Assembly (NCBI RefSeq): GCF_000971395.1
Contig: NZ_BBME01000021.1
Coordinates: forward strand, 1-64,000
Source: Demequina iriomotensis
GTDB taxonomy: Bacteria; Actinomycetota; Actinomycetes; Actinomycetales; Demequinaceae
DNA length: 64,000 bases
Reading direction: 5' to 3'
In this document: positions 55,371 through 63,160 of the stretch, one piece after another
Layout: each line of letters begins with the position of its first letter
How positions within the stretch are numbered: position 1 is the stretch's first letter
Program-made: the position numbers and the translations under genes
The notes under the pieces: generated by a model
What the model was told of the DNA's origin: nothing
The model's input: only the letters and a program-made list of their open reading frames with translations
Databases searched by the model: none

Positions 55371-55476
55371 TGCACCCCTCCACACGGATTCTGCACTCCC
55401 CCACGCATCGCGCCGTCTGACGCGCGAAGATGCATCGCAGGAGCCCGTGTAGGCGCCGACCGTGTGGAGGGGTGCA
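55371..55476. repeat. 106-bp intergenic hairpin with 17-bp perfect arms
   Basis: TGCACCCCTCCACACGG (55371-55387) is inverted exactly at 55460-55476. Inside, GCATCGCGC and GCGCG-AA-GATGC pair again around a short loop. It begins 18 nt after the galE stop. A terminator of unusual size or a REP-like repeat. Confidence 0.75.
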
Positions 55477-55534
55477 TCGGCGCGCCCGGGCGCCCAGTAG
55501 GTTTCACGGCAGTCCCCCCGCATCAAGGAGAACC

Positions 55535-56890
55535 ATGAGCATGTTCAGCTGGACGCTGCATGGGGACGGCAAGCACGCCGCCCCGGGCAAGGCCGTCGCC
55601 CCCGACGAGCGCCTCACCTACCCCCGCACCATCGGCATCGGCGCGCAGCACGTGCTCGCGATGATGGGCTCGACCCTGCTGGTGCCCGCCCTCACCGGTA
55701 TGCCGGCCTCGACCACGATGTTCTTCAGCGCGATCGGCACCGCGTTGTTCCTCACCATCACCCGCAACCGCGTGCCCAGCTACCTGGGCTCGAGCTTCGC
55801 CTTCATCGCGCCGCTCGCCGCGGCCGGCGTCACCTCCGCGAACGGCCCGCTCGACGGCGCGACCATCGCGAAGGGCCTGGGCGGCATCCTGCTCGCGGGC
55901 ATCCTGCTCGCGCTGGTGGGCCTCATCGTGTCGCGCTTCGGCTCGGGCTGGATCGACCGCTCGATGCCGCCCGTGGTCACCGGCGCCGTCGTCGCGCTCA
56001 TCGGGCTCAACCTCGCGGGCGCCGCGAAGAGCCAATGGTCCGCGAGCCCGTGGACCGCGCTCGTGACGCTGGCCGCGACGCTCATCGCGATGGTCGCGTT
56101 CAAGGGCTTCCTCTCGCGCATCGCGATCCTGTTCGGCGCCGTGATCGGCGGCATCTTCTCGGCGCTGCGCGGCGAGTGGACCACCCCGATCGACACCCTC
56201 GCGGGCCAGACCGCCGTCGACCACATCAAGGCCGCCTCCTGGTTCGGCATCCCCGAATGGCACACCCCGACCTTCGACGGCAGCGTGCTGGTCGCCTTCG
56301 TGCCCGTGGTGATCATCCTCATCGCGGAGAACATCGGCCACCTCAAGTCGGTGTCCGCGATGACCGACCGCGACCTCGACCCCGAGACCGGCCGCGCGCT
56401 TCTCGCCGACGGCGCCGCGACCATCGTCGCCGGCCTCGGCGGCGGCTCGGGCACCACCACGTACGCCGAGAACATCGGCGTCATGGCCGCGACCCGCGTC
56501 TACTCCACGCTCGCCTACTGGGCCGCCGCCGTGGTCGCGCTGCTGCTCAGCCTCGTGCCCAAGTTCGGCGCGATGGTCGCCGTGATCCCGGTCGGCATCC
56601 TCGGCGGGCTCTCGGTCCTGCTGTTCGGTCTCATCGCCGTGCTCGGCGCGCGCATCTGGGTCGAGAACAAGGTCGACTTCACCAACCCGGTCAACCTGGT
56701 GACCGCCGCGGTCGCGCTCATCGTCGGCACCGCGGACTTCACCGCGACCGCCGGCACGATGGTCTTCAACGGCATCGCGCTCGGCGCCCTCGCGGCGCTC
56801 GCGATCTACCACGGCCTCGGCTGGATCGGCCGTCGCGCCGGCACCCACGCCGTCGCCTCCCCCGCCTTCATCGAGGGCGACGAGGACTGA
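55535..56890 (+). CDS. Uracil/xanthine permease (UraA, NAT/NCS2 family)
   Basis: Nucleobase importer of 451 aa with 12-14 membrane segments. Family features are IGAQHVLAMMGSTLLVPALTG near the start, the SSFAFIAPL segment, the helix-8 glutamate in IILIAENIGHLKSV and the helix-10 glutamate in GGSGTTTYAENIGVMA. The last motif favours uracil transport as in UraA over xanthine. AAGGAG precedes the ATG. A decamer-containing terminator follows. No pyrimidine salvage genes are adjacent. Confidence 0.92.
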   Translation: MSMFSWTLHGDGKHAAPGKAVAPDERLTYPRTIGIGAQHVLAMMGSTLLVPALTGMPASTTMFFSAIGTALFLTITRNRVPSYLGSSFAFIAPLAAAGVTSANGPLDGATIAKGLGGILLAGILLALVGLIVSRFGSGWIDRSMPPVVTGAVVALIGLNLAGAAKSQWSASPWTALVTLAATLIAMVAFKGFLSRIAILFGAVIGGIFSALRGEWTTPIDTLAGQTAVDHIKAASWFGIPEWHTPTFDGSVLVAFVPVVIILIAENIGHLKSVSAMTDRDLDPETGRALLADGAATIVAGLGGGSGTTTYAENIGVMAATRVYSTLAYWAAAVVALLLSLVPKFGAMVAVIPVGILGGLSVLLFGLIAVLGARIWVENKVDFTNPVNLVTAAVALIVGTADFTATAGTMVFNGIALGALAALAIYHGLGWIGRRAGTHAVASPAFIEGDED

Positions 56891-56896
56891 CCCGCG

Positions 56897-56941
56897 GACG
56901 ATGCCCCGGTCGCCCTGGCAGGGCGCGGCCGGGGCATCGTC
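56897..56941 (+). terminator. Terminator after the uracil permease gene
   Basis: A perfect 13-bp stem (56897-56909 with 56929-56941), with an inner GCCCT/AGGGC hairpin. The arm carries GACGATGC, a partial decamer, and an exact decamer copy follows at 56955-56964. Confidence 0.75.
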
Positions 56942-56969
56942 GTCCCCGGCGGCGGGACGATGCGCGGTT

Positions 56970-56981
56970 TAGCCTGAAGGC
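56970..56981 (+). promoter_or_regulatory. -10 box for leaderless 71-aa gene
   Basis: TAGCCT at 56970-56975 lies 6 nt before the ATG at 56982, immediately after a decamer copy. Confidence 0.55.
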
Positions 56982-57197
56982 ATGGACCCCGTCTCGCTCG
57001 CGCACGGCACCCAGGTGCGCACGTTCGCCGTCGAGGACGACGGTTGCACGATCGTCGTGACGACCACCGACACGGCCCAGCCCGACCTCCCCGCGCACGT
57101 CGGCTACGAGGCGTGCGAGTCGGAGGCCGAGGCACACGCGGTGCTGGCCAAGTTCCTGCACGACGCCGAGCGTCAGGGGTGGGTGCCCGCGGGCTAA
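56982..57197 (+). CDS. Small hypothetical protein, 71 aa
   Basis: A short acidic protein of unknown family (MDPVSLAHGTQVRTFAVEDD...). It has two beta-rich stretches and a C-terminal helix (ESEAEAHAVLAKFLHDAERQ), a compact fold. The leaderless -10 box and the strong coding bias support it. Its stop overlaps, on the opposite strand, the stop of the convergent metallopeptidase gene. Confidence 0.65.
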   Translation: MDPVSLAHGTQVRTFAVEDDGCTIVVTTTDTAQPDLPAHVGYEACESEAEAHAVLAKFLHDAERQGWVPAG

Positions 57198-57544
57198 CCC
57201 CAGCCGAGCGCGTGCAGGCGCTCATCGTCGATGCCGAAGTGGTGCGCGATCTCGTGGACCACGGTGATCGCGACCTCGTCGCGGACATCGTCCTCGTCCT
57301 CGCACATGCGCAGCGTGGGGTTCATGTAGATGAGGATGCGGTCCGGGAGCTCGCCGCCCCAGAGGTCGCCCCGCTCCGTGAGCGCGACGCCGTCGTAGAG
57401 CCCCAGGAGGTCCTTGTCGTCGCCCTCGGGCTCGTCCTCGATCAGGATCACGCAGTTGTCGATGAGGTCGAGCAGCTCGCCCGGCACCGCGTCGATCGCG
57501 TCCTCGACGGCCTTCTCGAACTCCTCGCGGGTCATCTCCACCAT
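57194..57544 (-). CDS. Zincin-like metallopeptidase (DUF1025 family)
   Basis: A 116-aa small zinc-dependent peptidase-like protein. The active-site HExxH motif is in VVHEIAHHFGIDDERLHALG, where the downstream residues supply the third ligand as in minimal zincins. MTREEFEKAVEDAIDAVPGELLD at the start is typical of the family. Physiological substrate is unknown. An alternative in-frame ATG three codons later is possible. Confidence 0.88.
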   Translation of the reverse strand: MVEMTREEFEKAVEDAIDAVPGELLDLIDNCVILIEDEPEGDDKDLLGLYDGVALTERGDLWGGELPDRILIYMNPTLRMCEDEDDVRDEVAITVVHEIAHHFGIDDERLHALGWG

Positions 57545-57612
57545 GGTGCGATGCTCCCACGGCGAGCGGCCACGCCGCCCCGACCACCACATCGTCCCTG
57601 GCAGACGTTCGA

Positions 57613-57642
57613 TTGGATTTTTTGCTCCGTTACCCCTATAGT
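57613..57642 (+). promoter_or_regulatory. Promoter of the tRNA cluster
   Basis: TTGGAT (57613-57618) and TATAGT (57637-57642) with an 18-nt spacer, in an AT-rich block 40 nt before tRNA-Glu. Among the best sigma-70 matches in the window. Confidence 0.7.
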
Positions 57643-57682
57643 TTTCTAGGCCTCGACGCAAGGATTCCTAGCGTGGATGCGA

Positions 57683-57755
57683 GCCCTCATCGTCTAGCGG
57701 CCTAGGACGCCGCCCTTTCACGGCGGTAGCACGGGTTCGAATCCCGTTGGGGGTA
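57683..57755 (+). tRNA. tRNA-Glu (anticodon TTC)
   Basis: A 73-nt cloverleaf: anticodon stem CCGCC/GGCGG around loop CTTTCAC, T-loop TTCGAAT. Acceptor GCCCTCA pairs with TGGGGGT including wobble pairs, as in other actinobacterial tRNA-Glu. CCA is not encoded. Confidence 0.95.
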
Positions 57756-57815
57756 CGGAGTCGCTCCGAAGATGTACTAAACTTCATACGTCTTGCTCGC
57801 AGTCAGCGAGATCAA

Positions 57816-57889
57816 GGCCCTGTAGCGCAGTTGGTTAGCGCGCCGCCCTGTCACGGCGGAGGTCGCGGGTTCAAGTCCCGTCAGGGTCG
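57816..57889 (+). tRNA. tRNA-Asp (anticodon GTC)
   Basis: A 74-nt cloverleaf: acceptor GGCCCTG/CAGGGTC, anticodon loop CTGTCAC, T-loop TTCAAGT, discriminator G. CCA is not encoded. Confidence 0.95.
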
Positions 57890-57898
57890 CGTTGCGCG

Positions 57899-57920
57899 AG
57901 CCCCTTCTCACGGAGGGGCT
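57899..57920 (+). terminator. Stem-loop between tRNA-Asp and tRNA-Phe
   Basis: AGCCCCT (57899-57905) pairs with AGGGGCT (57914-57920), followed by TTCGTCTC. May end the Glu-Asp transcript or mark a processing site. Confidence 0.6.
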
Positions 57921-57952
57921 TTCGTCTCAGTGGGGGGACGCCCCTGCGCCAA

Positions 57953-58025
57953 GGCTCTGTAGCTCAGTTGGTAGAGCGCACGACTGAAAATCGTGAGGTC
58001 ACGGGATCGACGCCCGTCGGAGCCA
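57953..58025 (+). tRNA. tRNA-Phe (anticodon GAA)
   Basis: A 73-nt cloverleaf: acceptor GGCTCTG/CGGAGCC, anticodon loop CTGAAAA, discriminator A. The T-loop reads ATCGACG instead of the usual TTCGANN, so position 54 is A rather than T. CCA is not encoded. Confidence 0.93.
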
Positions 58026-58033
58026 CGTCAGAT

Positions 58034-58063
58034 GAAGCCCCGGAGGATCACCTCCGGGGCTTC
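58034..58063. terminator. Bidirectional terminator after tRNA-Phe
   Basis: A perfect 13-bp stem (58034-58046 with 58051-58063) and an ATCA loop. It also ends the convergent nucleoside hydrolase gene, whose stop is 14 nt away. Confidence 0.82.
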
Positions 58064-58076
58064 TGTCATCCTCGGG

Positions 58077-59030
58077 TCACCCCGCGGTCGCCAGGACGTC
58101 CCGCAGCGCCGCGAACAGCCGCGGGCCGTCGGCGACCGTGATGGCCGTGCATGCCGCGCCCCGTGCATCGTCCACCGGTGTGAAGTCCGTCGCGCCCCGC
58201 CGCTCCCCCGCGAGCACCACGGCGACCTCGAAGGGGCGCTCCTCGACCGCGACCGCGGGATCGATCGCCGCGAGCACCGCGAGCGTGTCCGGGTGCGTGG
58301 ACCCACCCACGCCGTGCGCCGTGTCGAAGTCGAAGGGCGCCTGGTTCGCGCGCACGAAGAAGTCGGCGCGGCGCGTGCCGAGCGCGCGGATCTCCTCGAC
58401 CCGGGCGGCGTCGACCACCCCGTCGCGGAGGGTCACCGGGGACCACGTCACGAAGCGCAGCCGCGGGAAGCCCGCCGCCACGACCGCGACCGCCGCCTCG
58501 ACGTCGGCGTAGATGTTGTACTCGGCGTGCGGCGTGATGTTGCCGACCCCGTCGAGCGACCCTCCCATGACGATGAGCTCGCCCACCCGCGCGGCGAAGC
58601 CGGGATCCCGCTCGATCGCACGAGCGATGTTGGTGAGCGGTCCGATGGCGACGATGCTCAGCTCGCCGGGCGCCTCCCGCGTGAGGCGCACCAGGGCATC
58701 GACGGCGTGCTCGGCCTCGGGTTCGGCGTCGTTGAGGCGCCGCTGGCCGCCGACGCCGTCGCCGTGCACGTCCTCCGCGCCGATCCACCCGCCCGCGAGC
58801 CCCTCGCGCTCGCCGAGGTGCACCGGCACCTCGCCCAGGCGACCCGCCACCTCGAGGACCAGGAAGGCGTTGTGCACCTGCTGGTCGAAGCTGACGTTGC
58901 CCTGAGCGATGGTGATCGCGCGCAGGTCCGCGCGCGGGTCGAGCAGCGCGAGCAGGAGCGCGAAGCAGTCGTCGGATGCGGTGTCGGTGTCGATCACGAG
59001 GGGCACCGCGCGGTGGCCGGGAAGCGTCAT
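58077..59030 (-). CDS. Inosine-uridine preferring nucleoside hydrolase family protein
   Basis: Hydrolyses the N-glycosidic bond of ribonucleosides in salvage. The 317-aa protein has the calcium-binding aspartate cluster DTDTASDDCFAL near residue 14, the AIGPLTNIARAI segment, and the GGSLDGVGNITPHAEYNIYADVEAA loop that contacts ribose. A C-terminal DFTPVDDARG segment with Asp is also present. It has a leaderless start. Preferred base cannot be read from the sequence. Confidence 0.92.
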   Translation of the reverse strand: MTLPGHRAVPLVIDTDTASDDCFALLLALLDPRADLRAITIAQGNVSFDQQVHNAFLVLEVAGRLGEVPVHLGEREGLAGGWIGAEDVHGDGVGGQRRLNDAEPEAEHAVDALVRLTREAPGELSIVAIGPLTNIARAIERDPGFAARVGELIVMGGSLDGVGNITPHAEYNIYADVEAAVAVVAAGFPRLRFVTWSPVTLRDGVVDAARVEEIRALGTRRADFFVRANQAPFDFDTAHGVGGSTHPDTLAVLAAIDPAVAVEERPFEVAVVLAGERRGATDFTPVDDARGAACTAITVADGPRLFAALRDVLATAG

Positions 59031-59043
59031 GCCGCCGACCGTA
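59031..59043 (-). promoter_or_regulatory. -10 box for leaderless nucleoside hydrolase
   Basis: TACGGT on the minus strand (complement at 59038-59043) lies 7 nt before the ATG at 59030. Confidence 0.55.
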
Positions 59044-59133
59044 GCGAGCCGCCCCGCACGTCGCCACCCTCATTCATTTGCGGACACCTGCCGATACAGG
59101 ATTGACTAGGGACAATCCCAGTGGAGGTGCTGC

Positions 59134-59523
59134 ATGTCCGACAACTTCGGCCGATACTTCGTCAACGCGATCGTCGCCGGCCTGGTCGGTCGCATCGCAA
59201 CGGTCATCAAGACCGAGCTCGAGAAGGCCAAGCAGGAGATCGCCGGCAAGCTCAAGAAGATCGGCGTGGGCATCGGGCTCTACATCGGCGCCGGGGTCTT
59301 CGCGTTCTTCATGGTGGGCGTCTTCATCGCCGCCGCGATCCTCGGCCTCGCCACCGTCTGGCCGGCGTGGCTCGCGGCCCTCACCGTGGGCGGCGCGATC
59401 CTGCTCATCGTGCTGATCCTCGTGCTGGTGGGCAACGCGCTCATCAAGAAGAACAAGGACCTCACGCCTCACGAGCAGATCGACACGATCAAGTCGACCA
59501 TGGGGATCTCCACGGACTCCTGA
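59134..59523 (+). CDS. Actinobacterial Holin-X / phage-holin family membrane protein
   Basis: A 129-aa protein with a Lys-rich amphipathic N-terminal region (VIKTELEKAKQEIAGKLKKIG), two membrane helices (near 45-70 and 78-103), and a short cytoplasmic tail. This is the DUF1469/Holin-X pattern. Despite the name these are ordinary chromosomal proteins of unknown function; no phage genes are nearby. GGAGGT precedes the ATG by about 7 nt. Confidence 0.85.
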   Translation: MSDNFGRYFVNAIVAGLVGRIATVIKTELEKAKQEIAGKLKKIGVGIGLYIGAGVFAFFMVGVFIAAAILGLATVWPAWLAALTVGGAILLIVLILVLVGNALIKKNKDLTPHEQIDTIKSTMGISTDS

Positions 59524-59532
59524 CCGGCAGGG

Positions 59533-60477
59533 CTACCCGGTCAGCTCCCCCGGCTCGAGCGCGGGCGTCGCGCCCCGCCGCGTTCCGGGTCGCGGCGTGC
59601 GCTGGGCGAGCCACACGCCCACGAGCACCACGATCGCACCGACGGGCTCATGCCATCGCAGCTCCTCGTGGAGCACCAGGATGCCCAGGACGGTCGCCAC
59701 GACCGGCACCACATAGGTGACCGACGCGGCCGTGGTCGCGCCCGCGAGCTTCACCACCTTCCAGAACAGCACGTACGTGAAGCTGGTGCCCAGGACCCCG
59801 AGAGCGAGCAGCCCCCACAGCGCCGCGGATCCCAGCGCCAGCGCGTCCGCCTCCGGCGCGGGCGCGACCACGGCGAACGGCAGCAGCAGCGCCGCCGAGA
59901 TCGCTATCTGGACCGCCGACAGCGCGGTAGGGCCCTCGTCGACGCGCGCGAGCAGCATGCGCGACATGGTCGAGCCGATGCCGTAGCACGCGGTCGCGGC
60001 GAGCATGAGCGCCGCACCGACGACCGGGATGCCGTCGATGTCCCACGCGCCCAGGAGCACGCCGATGCCCAATGCGCCGACCACCAGGCCCACGACCTGC
60101 GCGCGGCTCGCGCGCTCATGCGGGATGAGCAGGGCGACGAACAGCGCGGTCCACAGCGGCACGGTCGCGTTGAGCAGGCTCGCGAGGATCGAGGTGATGT
60201 GCTGCTGCGCGAGCGGGATGAGCACGAACGGCACCGTCGACAGCCCGAGCGCGGCCACACCGATGCTGATGACGTCACGCGTGGTGAGGCACGGCCGATG
60301 GCGGGTGACGAGGAGCATCCCCCACAGCACGGCTGCCCCGACCAGCACCCGCCCGAAACCGACCTGAACGGGCGAGAGCCCACGGAGCGCGAGCGAGATG
60401 AACAGGAAGCTCGATCCCCACGACACGGCGGCGACGATGAACGCCGGCACCCACGCGCGGGCCGGTGCCGCGGTCAT
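59533..60477 (-). CDS. EamA-family (DMT superfamily) transporter
   Basis: A 314-aa membrane protein with ten helices in two EamA repeats (SWGSSFLFISLALRGLSPVQVGFGRVL in the first, CYGIGSTMSRMLLARVDEGPTALSAVQI in the second). Such proteins export amino acids or metabolites; the substrate here is unknown. Its start overlaps the ogt stop by 4 nt (ATGA), making a two-gene operon with the DNA repair gene. Confidence 0.88.
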   Translation of the reverse strand: MTAAPARAWVPAFIVAAVSWGSSFLFISLALRGLSPVQVGFGRVLVGAAVLWGMLLVTRHRPCLTTRDVISIGVAALGLSTVPFVLIPLAQQHITSILASLLNATVPLWTALFVALLIPHERASRAQVVGLVVGALGIGVLLGAWDIDGIPVVGAALMLAATACYGIGSTMSRMLLARVDEGPTALSAVQIAISAALLLPFAVVAPAPEADALALGSAALWGLLALGVLGTSFTYVLFWKVVKLAGATTAASVTYVVPVVATVLGILVLHEELRWHEPVGAIVVLVGVWLAQRTPRPGTRRGATPALEPGELTG

Positions 60478-61001
60478 GCCTGCCCAGGCGGCGGCCATGC
60501 GCCCTCGAGCGCGAGCATCGCCTCCTTGATGTCCGTGCCTCCGAAGCCGTAGCTTCCCAGGCGGCCGCCGGACTGCACCACCCGATGGCAGGGCACGAAC
60601 GGCGCGATGGTGTTGCGCGCGCACGCGGTCCCCGCCGCACGCATCGCGCGCGGCCGTCCGGCCATCGTCGCGAGCTCCTGATAGCTGACGACCGCTCCCG
60701 AGGGGACCGTGCGCAGCTGCGCCCACAGCTCCTGGAAGAAGGGCCCGCCCGCCTGCGCGACGGGCACCTCGGTGATCGCGTCGCCGTCCCCCTCGAGCCA
60801 CGCGGCGATCGCCGCGCTCACGTGCGGGAGGGCGCCCTCGACCCAGCCGCGCGCCTGCACCGGTGCGGGCAGCGCGGCGAGCGTGTCGCGCATCGTGCTG
60901 AAGCCCGACGAGCGCACCACGCCGTCCTCCGGCGTGACGAGCACGGCGAGCGTCCCGAACGGCGTCGCGAAGGACGCCCCGGTGAGCGGTGTCGCGTTCA
61001 T
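60474..61001 (-). CDS. ogt: Methylated-DNA--protein-cysteine methyltransferase
   Basis: Suicide repair enzyme that takes the methyl group from O6-methylguanine. The 175-aa protein has the active-site PCHRVV with the acceptor Cys, the Arg finger region PRAMRAAGTACARN and the GGRLGSYGFGG loop. The N-terminal domain is degenerate, as in Ogt-type proteins. It is not fused to an AdaA domain. Leaderless -10 box upstream. The coupling to an EamA transporter looks incidental. Confidence 0.92.
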   Translation of the reverse strand: MNATPLTGASFATPFGTLAVLVTPEDGVVRSSGFSTMRDTLAALPAPVQARGWVEGALPHVSAAIAAWLEGDGDAITEVPVAQAGGPFFQELWAQLRTVPSGAVVSYQELATMAGRPRAMRAAGTACARNTIAPFVPCHRVVQSGGRLGSYGFGGTDIKEAMLALEGAWPPPGQA

Positions 61002-61013
61002 GCCTGAAGGCTA
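61002..61013 (-). promoter_or_regulatory. -10 box for leaderless ogt
   Basis: TAGCCT on the minus strand (complement at 61008-61013) lies 6 nt before the ATG at 61001. Confidence 0.55.
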
Positions 61014-61120
61014 CGACGCCCCTCCGACAAGGAGCGCGCGACCATCGGACACGGCGTCCTCACCTCGGATGCCGCCTCAGCCCGCGGCCAATCTCCGCAC
61101 GGCATCGTGCGGCAACAACG

Positions 61121-61144
61121 CTCTCCGGTCGGAGAGCGCTCTCC
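61121..61144 (-). terminator. Probable bldC terminator with overlapping palindromes
   Basis: CTCTCCG and CGGAGAG (61121-61127 and 61130-61136) pair, and GGAGAGCGCTCTCC (61131-61144) is itself a perfect palindrome. The site starts 14 nt past the bldC stop. The GAGCGCTC core also resembles the LacI boxes, but terminator is the simpler reading. Confidence 0.55.
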
Positions 61145-61157
61145 GAAGGCTCGAGGC

Positions 61158-61355
61158 CTAGCGGCCTTCCTGCGCGGCCGCGAGGAGGGCCTGGACCTCG
61201 GCCTCGCGGAAGCGACGGTGGCCGCCGAGCGTGCGGATCGAGCTCAGCTTGCCGACCTTGGCCCACCGCGTGACCGTCTTGGGGTCGACGCGGAAGATCG
61301 CGGCGACCTCGGACGGCGTAAGCAGCTTCTCAGGCTCCTGGACAGTGTCAGTCAT
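61158..61355 (-). CDS. bldC: BldC-like MerR-type DNA-binding protein
   Basis: A 65-aa developmental regulator consisting of a single winged helix of the MerR type without an effector domain. The sequence LLTPSEVAAIFRVDPKTVTRWAK-VGKLSSIRTLGGHRRF is nearly the actinobacterial BldC consensus. In Streptomyces BldC controls entry into development by binding head-to-tail on direct repeats; in non-sporulating actinobacteria its targets are unclear. GAGGGAA precedes the ATG. It diverges from the DUF3073 gene. Confidence 0.93.
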   Translation of the reverse strand: MTDTVQEPEKLLTPSEVAAIFRVDPKTVTRWAKVGKLSSIRTLGGHRRFREAEVQALLAAAQEGR

Positions 61356-61677
61356 GGTGGTAGTTCCCTCAGTCAGTGTCGAAGCGCCTCGGGGAGGCTC
61401 TGTGTGCGATGAGACGTTCGACGATTGCGATTATGACGGCGAAAGGTCAATGTTTCCGTAATTTCCACATTGTGACACGCTCGGCGTGTCGCGCTTGACT
61501 CGTGTGACGCGCATCACGCAGGGGGGTTGCGACGGGGATCGGTCACAGCCGGCGACCGCCCGGCCGCGACCGGCACGAGGACGGTCGCAACGTGCTGGAC
61601 ACGCGTTGTAAAGTAGGCCACGAACGACGAGGCGGCGCCCGCACACAGTGGCGCCCGGGACCGGGAGGGACCGCGAC
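61356..61677. promoter_or_regulatory. Divergent regulatory region bldC / DUF3073
   Basis: No gene seen. The 61420-61475 block is AT-rich and probably carries the bldC promoter. GACACGC/GCGTGTC is a palindrome near 61472-61488. TAAAGT at 61609-61614 is a candidate -10 box for the DUF3073 gene. Confidence 0.5.
61503..61518. promoter_or_regulatory. CRP/GlxR-like binding site
   Basis: TGTGA-N6-TCACG matches the CRP/GlxR half-sites TGTGA-N6-TCACA at 9 of 10 defined positions. It lies in the middle of the bldC/DUF3073 gap. Confidence 0.5.
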
Positions 61678-61866
61678 ATGGGGCGAGGCCGTCAGAAGGC
61701 TAAGGACGCGAAGATCGCTCGTCAGCTCAAGTACACGAACCACGGTGGAGACCTCCGTGAGCTCGAGCGCGAGCTGACCAGCCACGAGACTGGCGCGTCC
61801 GCCCCTGCCACGACGTCTGACGACGCCGATGAGTACTACGACCGCTGGGCGGACGACGAGGACTGA
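61678..61866 (+). CDS. DUF3073 small protein
   Basis: A 62-aa highly charged protein: a basic N-terminus (MGRGRQKAKDAKIARQLKY), a short core (NHGGDLRELERELTS) and an acidic tail (DDADEYYDRWADDED). This matches DUF3073, which is found near purM and bldC in many actinobacteria. Function is unknown; the charge pattern suggests nucleic-acid or ribosome association. GGGAGGGA lies upstream of the ATG. Confidence 0.9.
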   Translation: MGRGRQKAKDAKIARQLKYTNHGGDLRELERELTSHETGASAPATTSDDADEYYDRWADDED

Positions 61867-62147
61867 TCCTCGTCGCGGCCGCGGCGCTACACCGCTGCCG
61901 CACCGCTCTGCCCGTGCGCCACGTCACAGATCTGGGGCACCTCGGCCGTCGCGCCCCGTTCACGCCGCACTCGAGCCACGTGGGCGCCGTGACTTGTGCC
62001 GGAGCGCCGCCGCACTCGTGACGCACGCCTCGACTGACACCGCACGGCGCACCACCGTGATGTCCCCAGGCCCGGCCCGTCACGCCTCCATCCCCCGCCG
62101 CCTCGGCGAGGCTCGCACCACCCGTCGCGGTTCGCGAACCTGGCGCC

Positions 62148-62984
62148 ATGGATCCGGTGACGGTGGTCCGCACCCTCGGCGGCACGGCGCTCTGGTCGGA
62201 CATCGCGCCATGGCGCGGAGCGCGAGCCGCCCTTCGTGACGCGATCGACTCGGGACGGTTGATCCGAATCCGACGCGGGTGCTACTCGACGCCCGACGCG
62301 GAGCCCGAGCACCAGGCCGAGGTGGCCTGGCGCGGCACGGTGACATGTATCGACGCGCTGCGGCGCCGCAAACTGCCCGTGCCCACCACCGAGGGAACCG
62401 TCCACCTCGGGCGCTCGGACTACAGAAGCAGCTCGGGTCGCAACCTCACCGCTCCCGAGAACGTCCTGTGGCACCACTTCCCCGACTCGGAGGCGCACGC
62501 GGACACCGTCGCGCGCGACCTCGACGTCGCCCACCGCTGCCTGGCACCCATGGACCAGCTCATCGCCGTCGATGCGGCGTTGCATCGATCGCTGATCCTC
62601 CCGCACGATGTCGCCGGCTTCCGTTCCACGCCTCCCAAGCGCCGCGCCTGGCTCGTCAGGCACGCGGACCAGCGCACGATGTCTCCGGCCGAGACCCGCG
62701 CCCGCGTCGCGTTCGCGCAGGCACGCCTCCCCTTCGAGTTCCAGCCGTCCATGCCGGACGTCGGCACGGTCGACTTCCTGGTCGGGGGTCGGCTCGTGGT
62801 CGAGATCGACGGCCTGGCCTATCACCGCGACGGGAAGGCCTTCGCACGCGACCGCGTGCGCGGCCGCCGGGCCTCGCTCGGCGGATATGAGACCTGGCGC
62901 TACACGGCTCTCGAGGTCGAGCGCGATGCCCGCGCCGTCGCAGCGGAGGTCTGGATCAAGCTCCGGAGCCTGCGGCAGGGGTGA
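62148..62984 (+). CDS. DUF559-like nuclease with AbiEi-type N-terminal domain
   Basis: A 278-aa protein. The N-terminal 90 residues resemble the winged-helix domain of AbiEi-like antitoxins (AALRDAIDSGRLIRIRRGCYSTPD). The C-terminal part carries a PD-(D/E)xK-like core of the DUF559/Vsr type: GTVDFLVGGRLVVEIDGLAYH has the Asp and the Glu-x-Asp, followed by a Lys/Arg-rich helix. Such proteins are common and repeated in Micrococcales; function is unproven. No AbiEii toxin partner is adjacent, so it does not form a toxin-antitoxin pair here. Confidence 0.78.
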   Translation: MDPVTVVRTLGGTALWSDIAPWRGARAALRDAIDSGRLIRIRRGCYSTPDAEPEHQAEVAWRGTVTCIDALRRRKLPVPTTEGTVHLGRSDYRSSSGRNLTAPENVLWHHFPDSEAHADTVARDLDVAHRCLAPMDQLIAVDAALHRSLILPHDVAGFRSTPPKRRAWLVRHADQRTMSPAETRARVAFAQARLPFEFQPSMPDVGTVDFLVGGRLVVEIDGLAYHRDGKAFARDRVRGRRASLGGYETWRYTALEVERDARAVAAEVWIKLRSLRQG

Positions 62985-63160
62985 CGATGCGCGCCGAGCC
63001 CCTCCCCCCGGCACAAGTCACGCATGTCGAGCAGCTCGCCACCGATTCGCCGCTCATCGACGAATCGGACGACTCCTGAGCCGTGACTTCGTGCGGCGGG
63101 GGCGGGGCGTGTGCGGCGGGGTTGGGCCCAGCGGGGGGGGCCAAGCAGCGCCCCTCCCGG

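Noticed and set aside
59134..59523. Holin-family gene as evidence of a prophage
   Set aside because: Holin-X/DUF1469 proteins are normal chromosomal genes in actinobacteria; no phage structural, integrase or lysis genes accompany it.
61131..61144. GGAGAGCGCTCTCC as a third LacI operator
   Set aside because: It lies just after bldC and overlaps another stem, so a terminator explains it better; it is not upstream of a sugar gene.
62148..62984. AbiE-type toxin-antitoxin or phage defence system
   Set aside because: Only an AbiEi-like N-terminal domain fused to a DUF559-like part; no AbiEii nucleotidyltransferase partner on either side.
61989..63021. 14-bp inverted repeat GTGACTTGTGCCGG flanking the DUF559-like gene, possibly a mobile cassette
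   Set aside because: By my estimate a few such 14-bp pairs per window are expected by chance at this GC content; no target duplication or transposase is visible.
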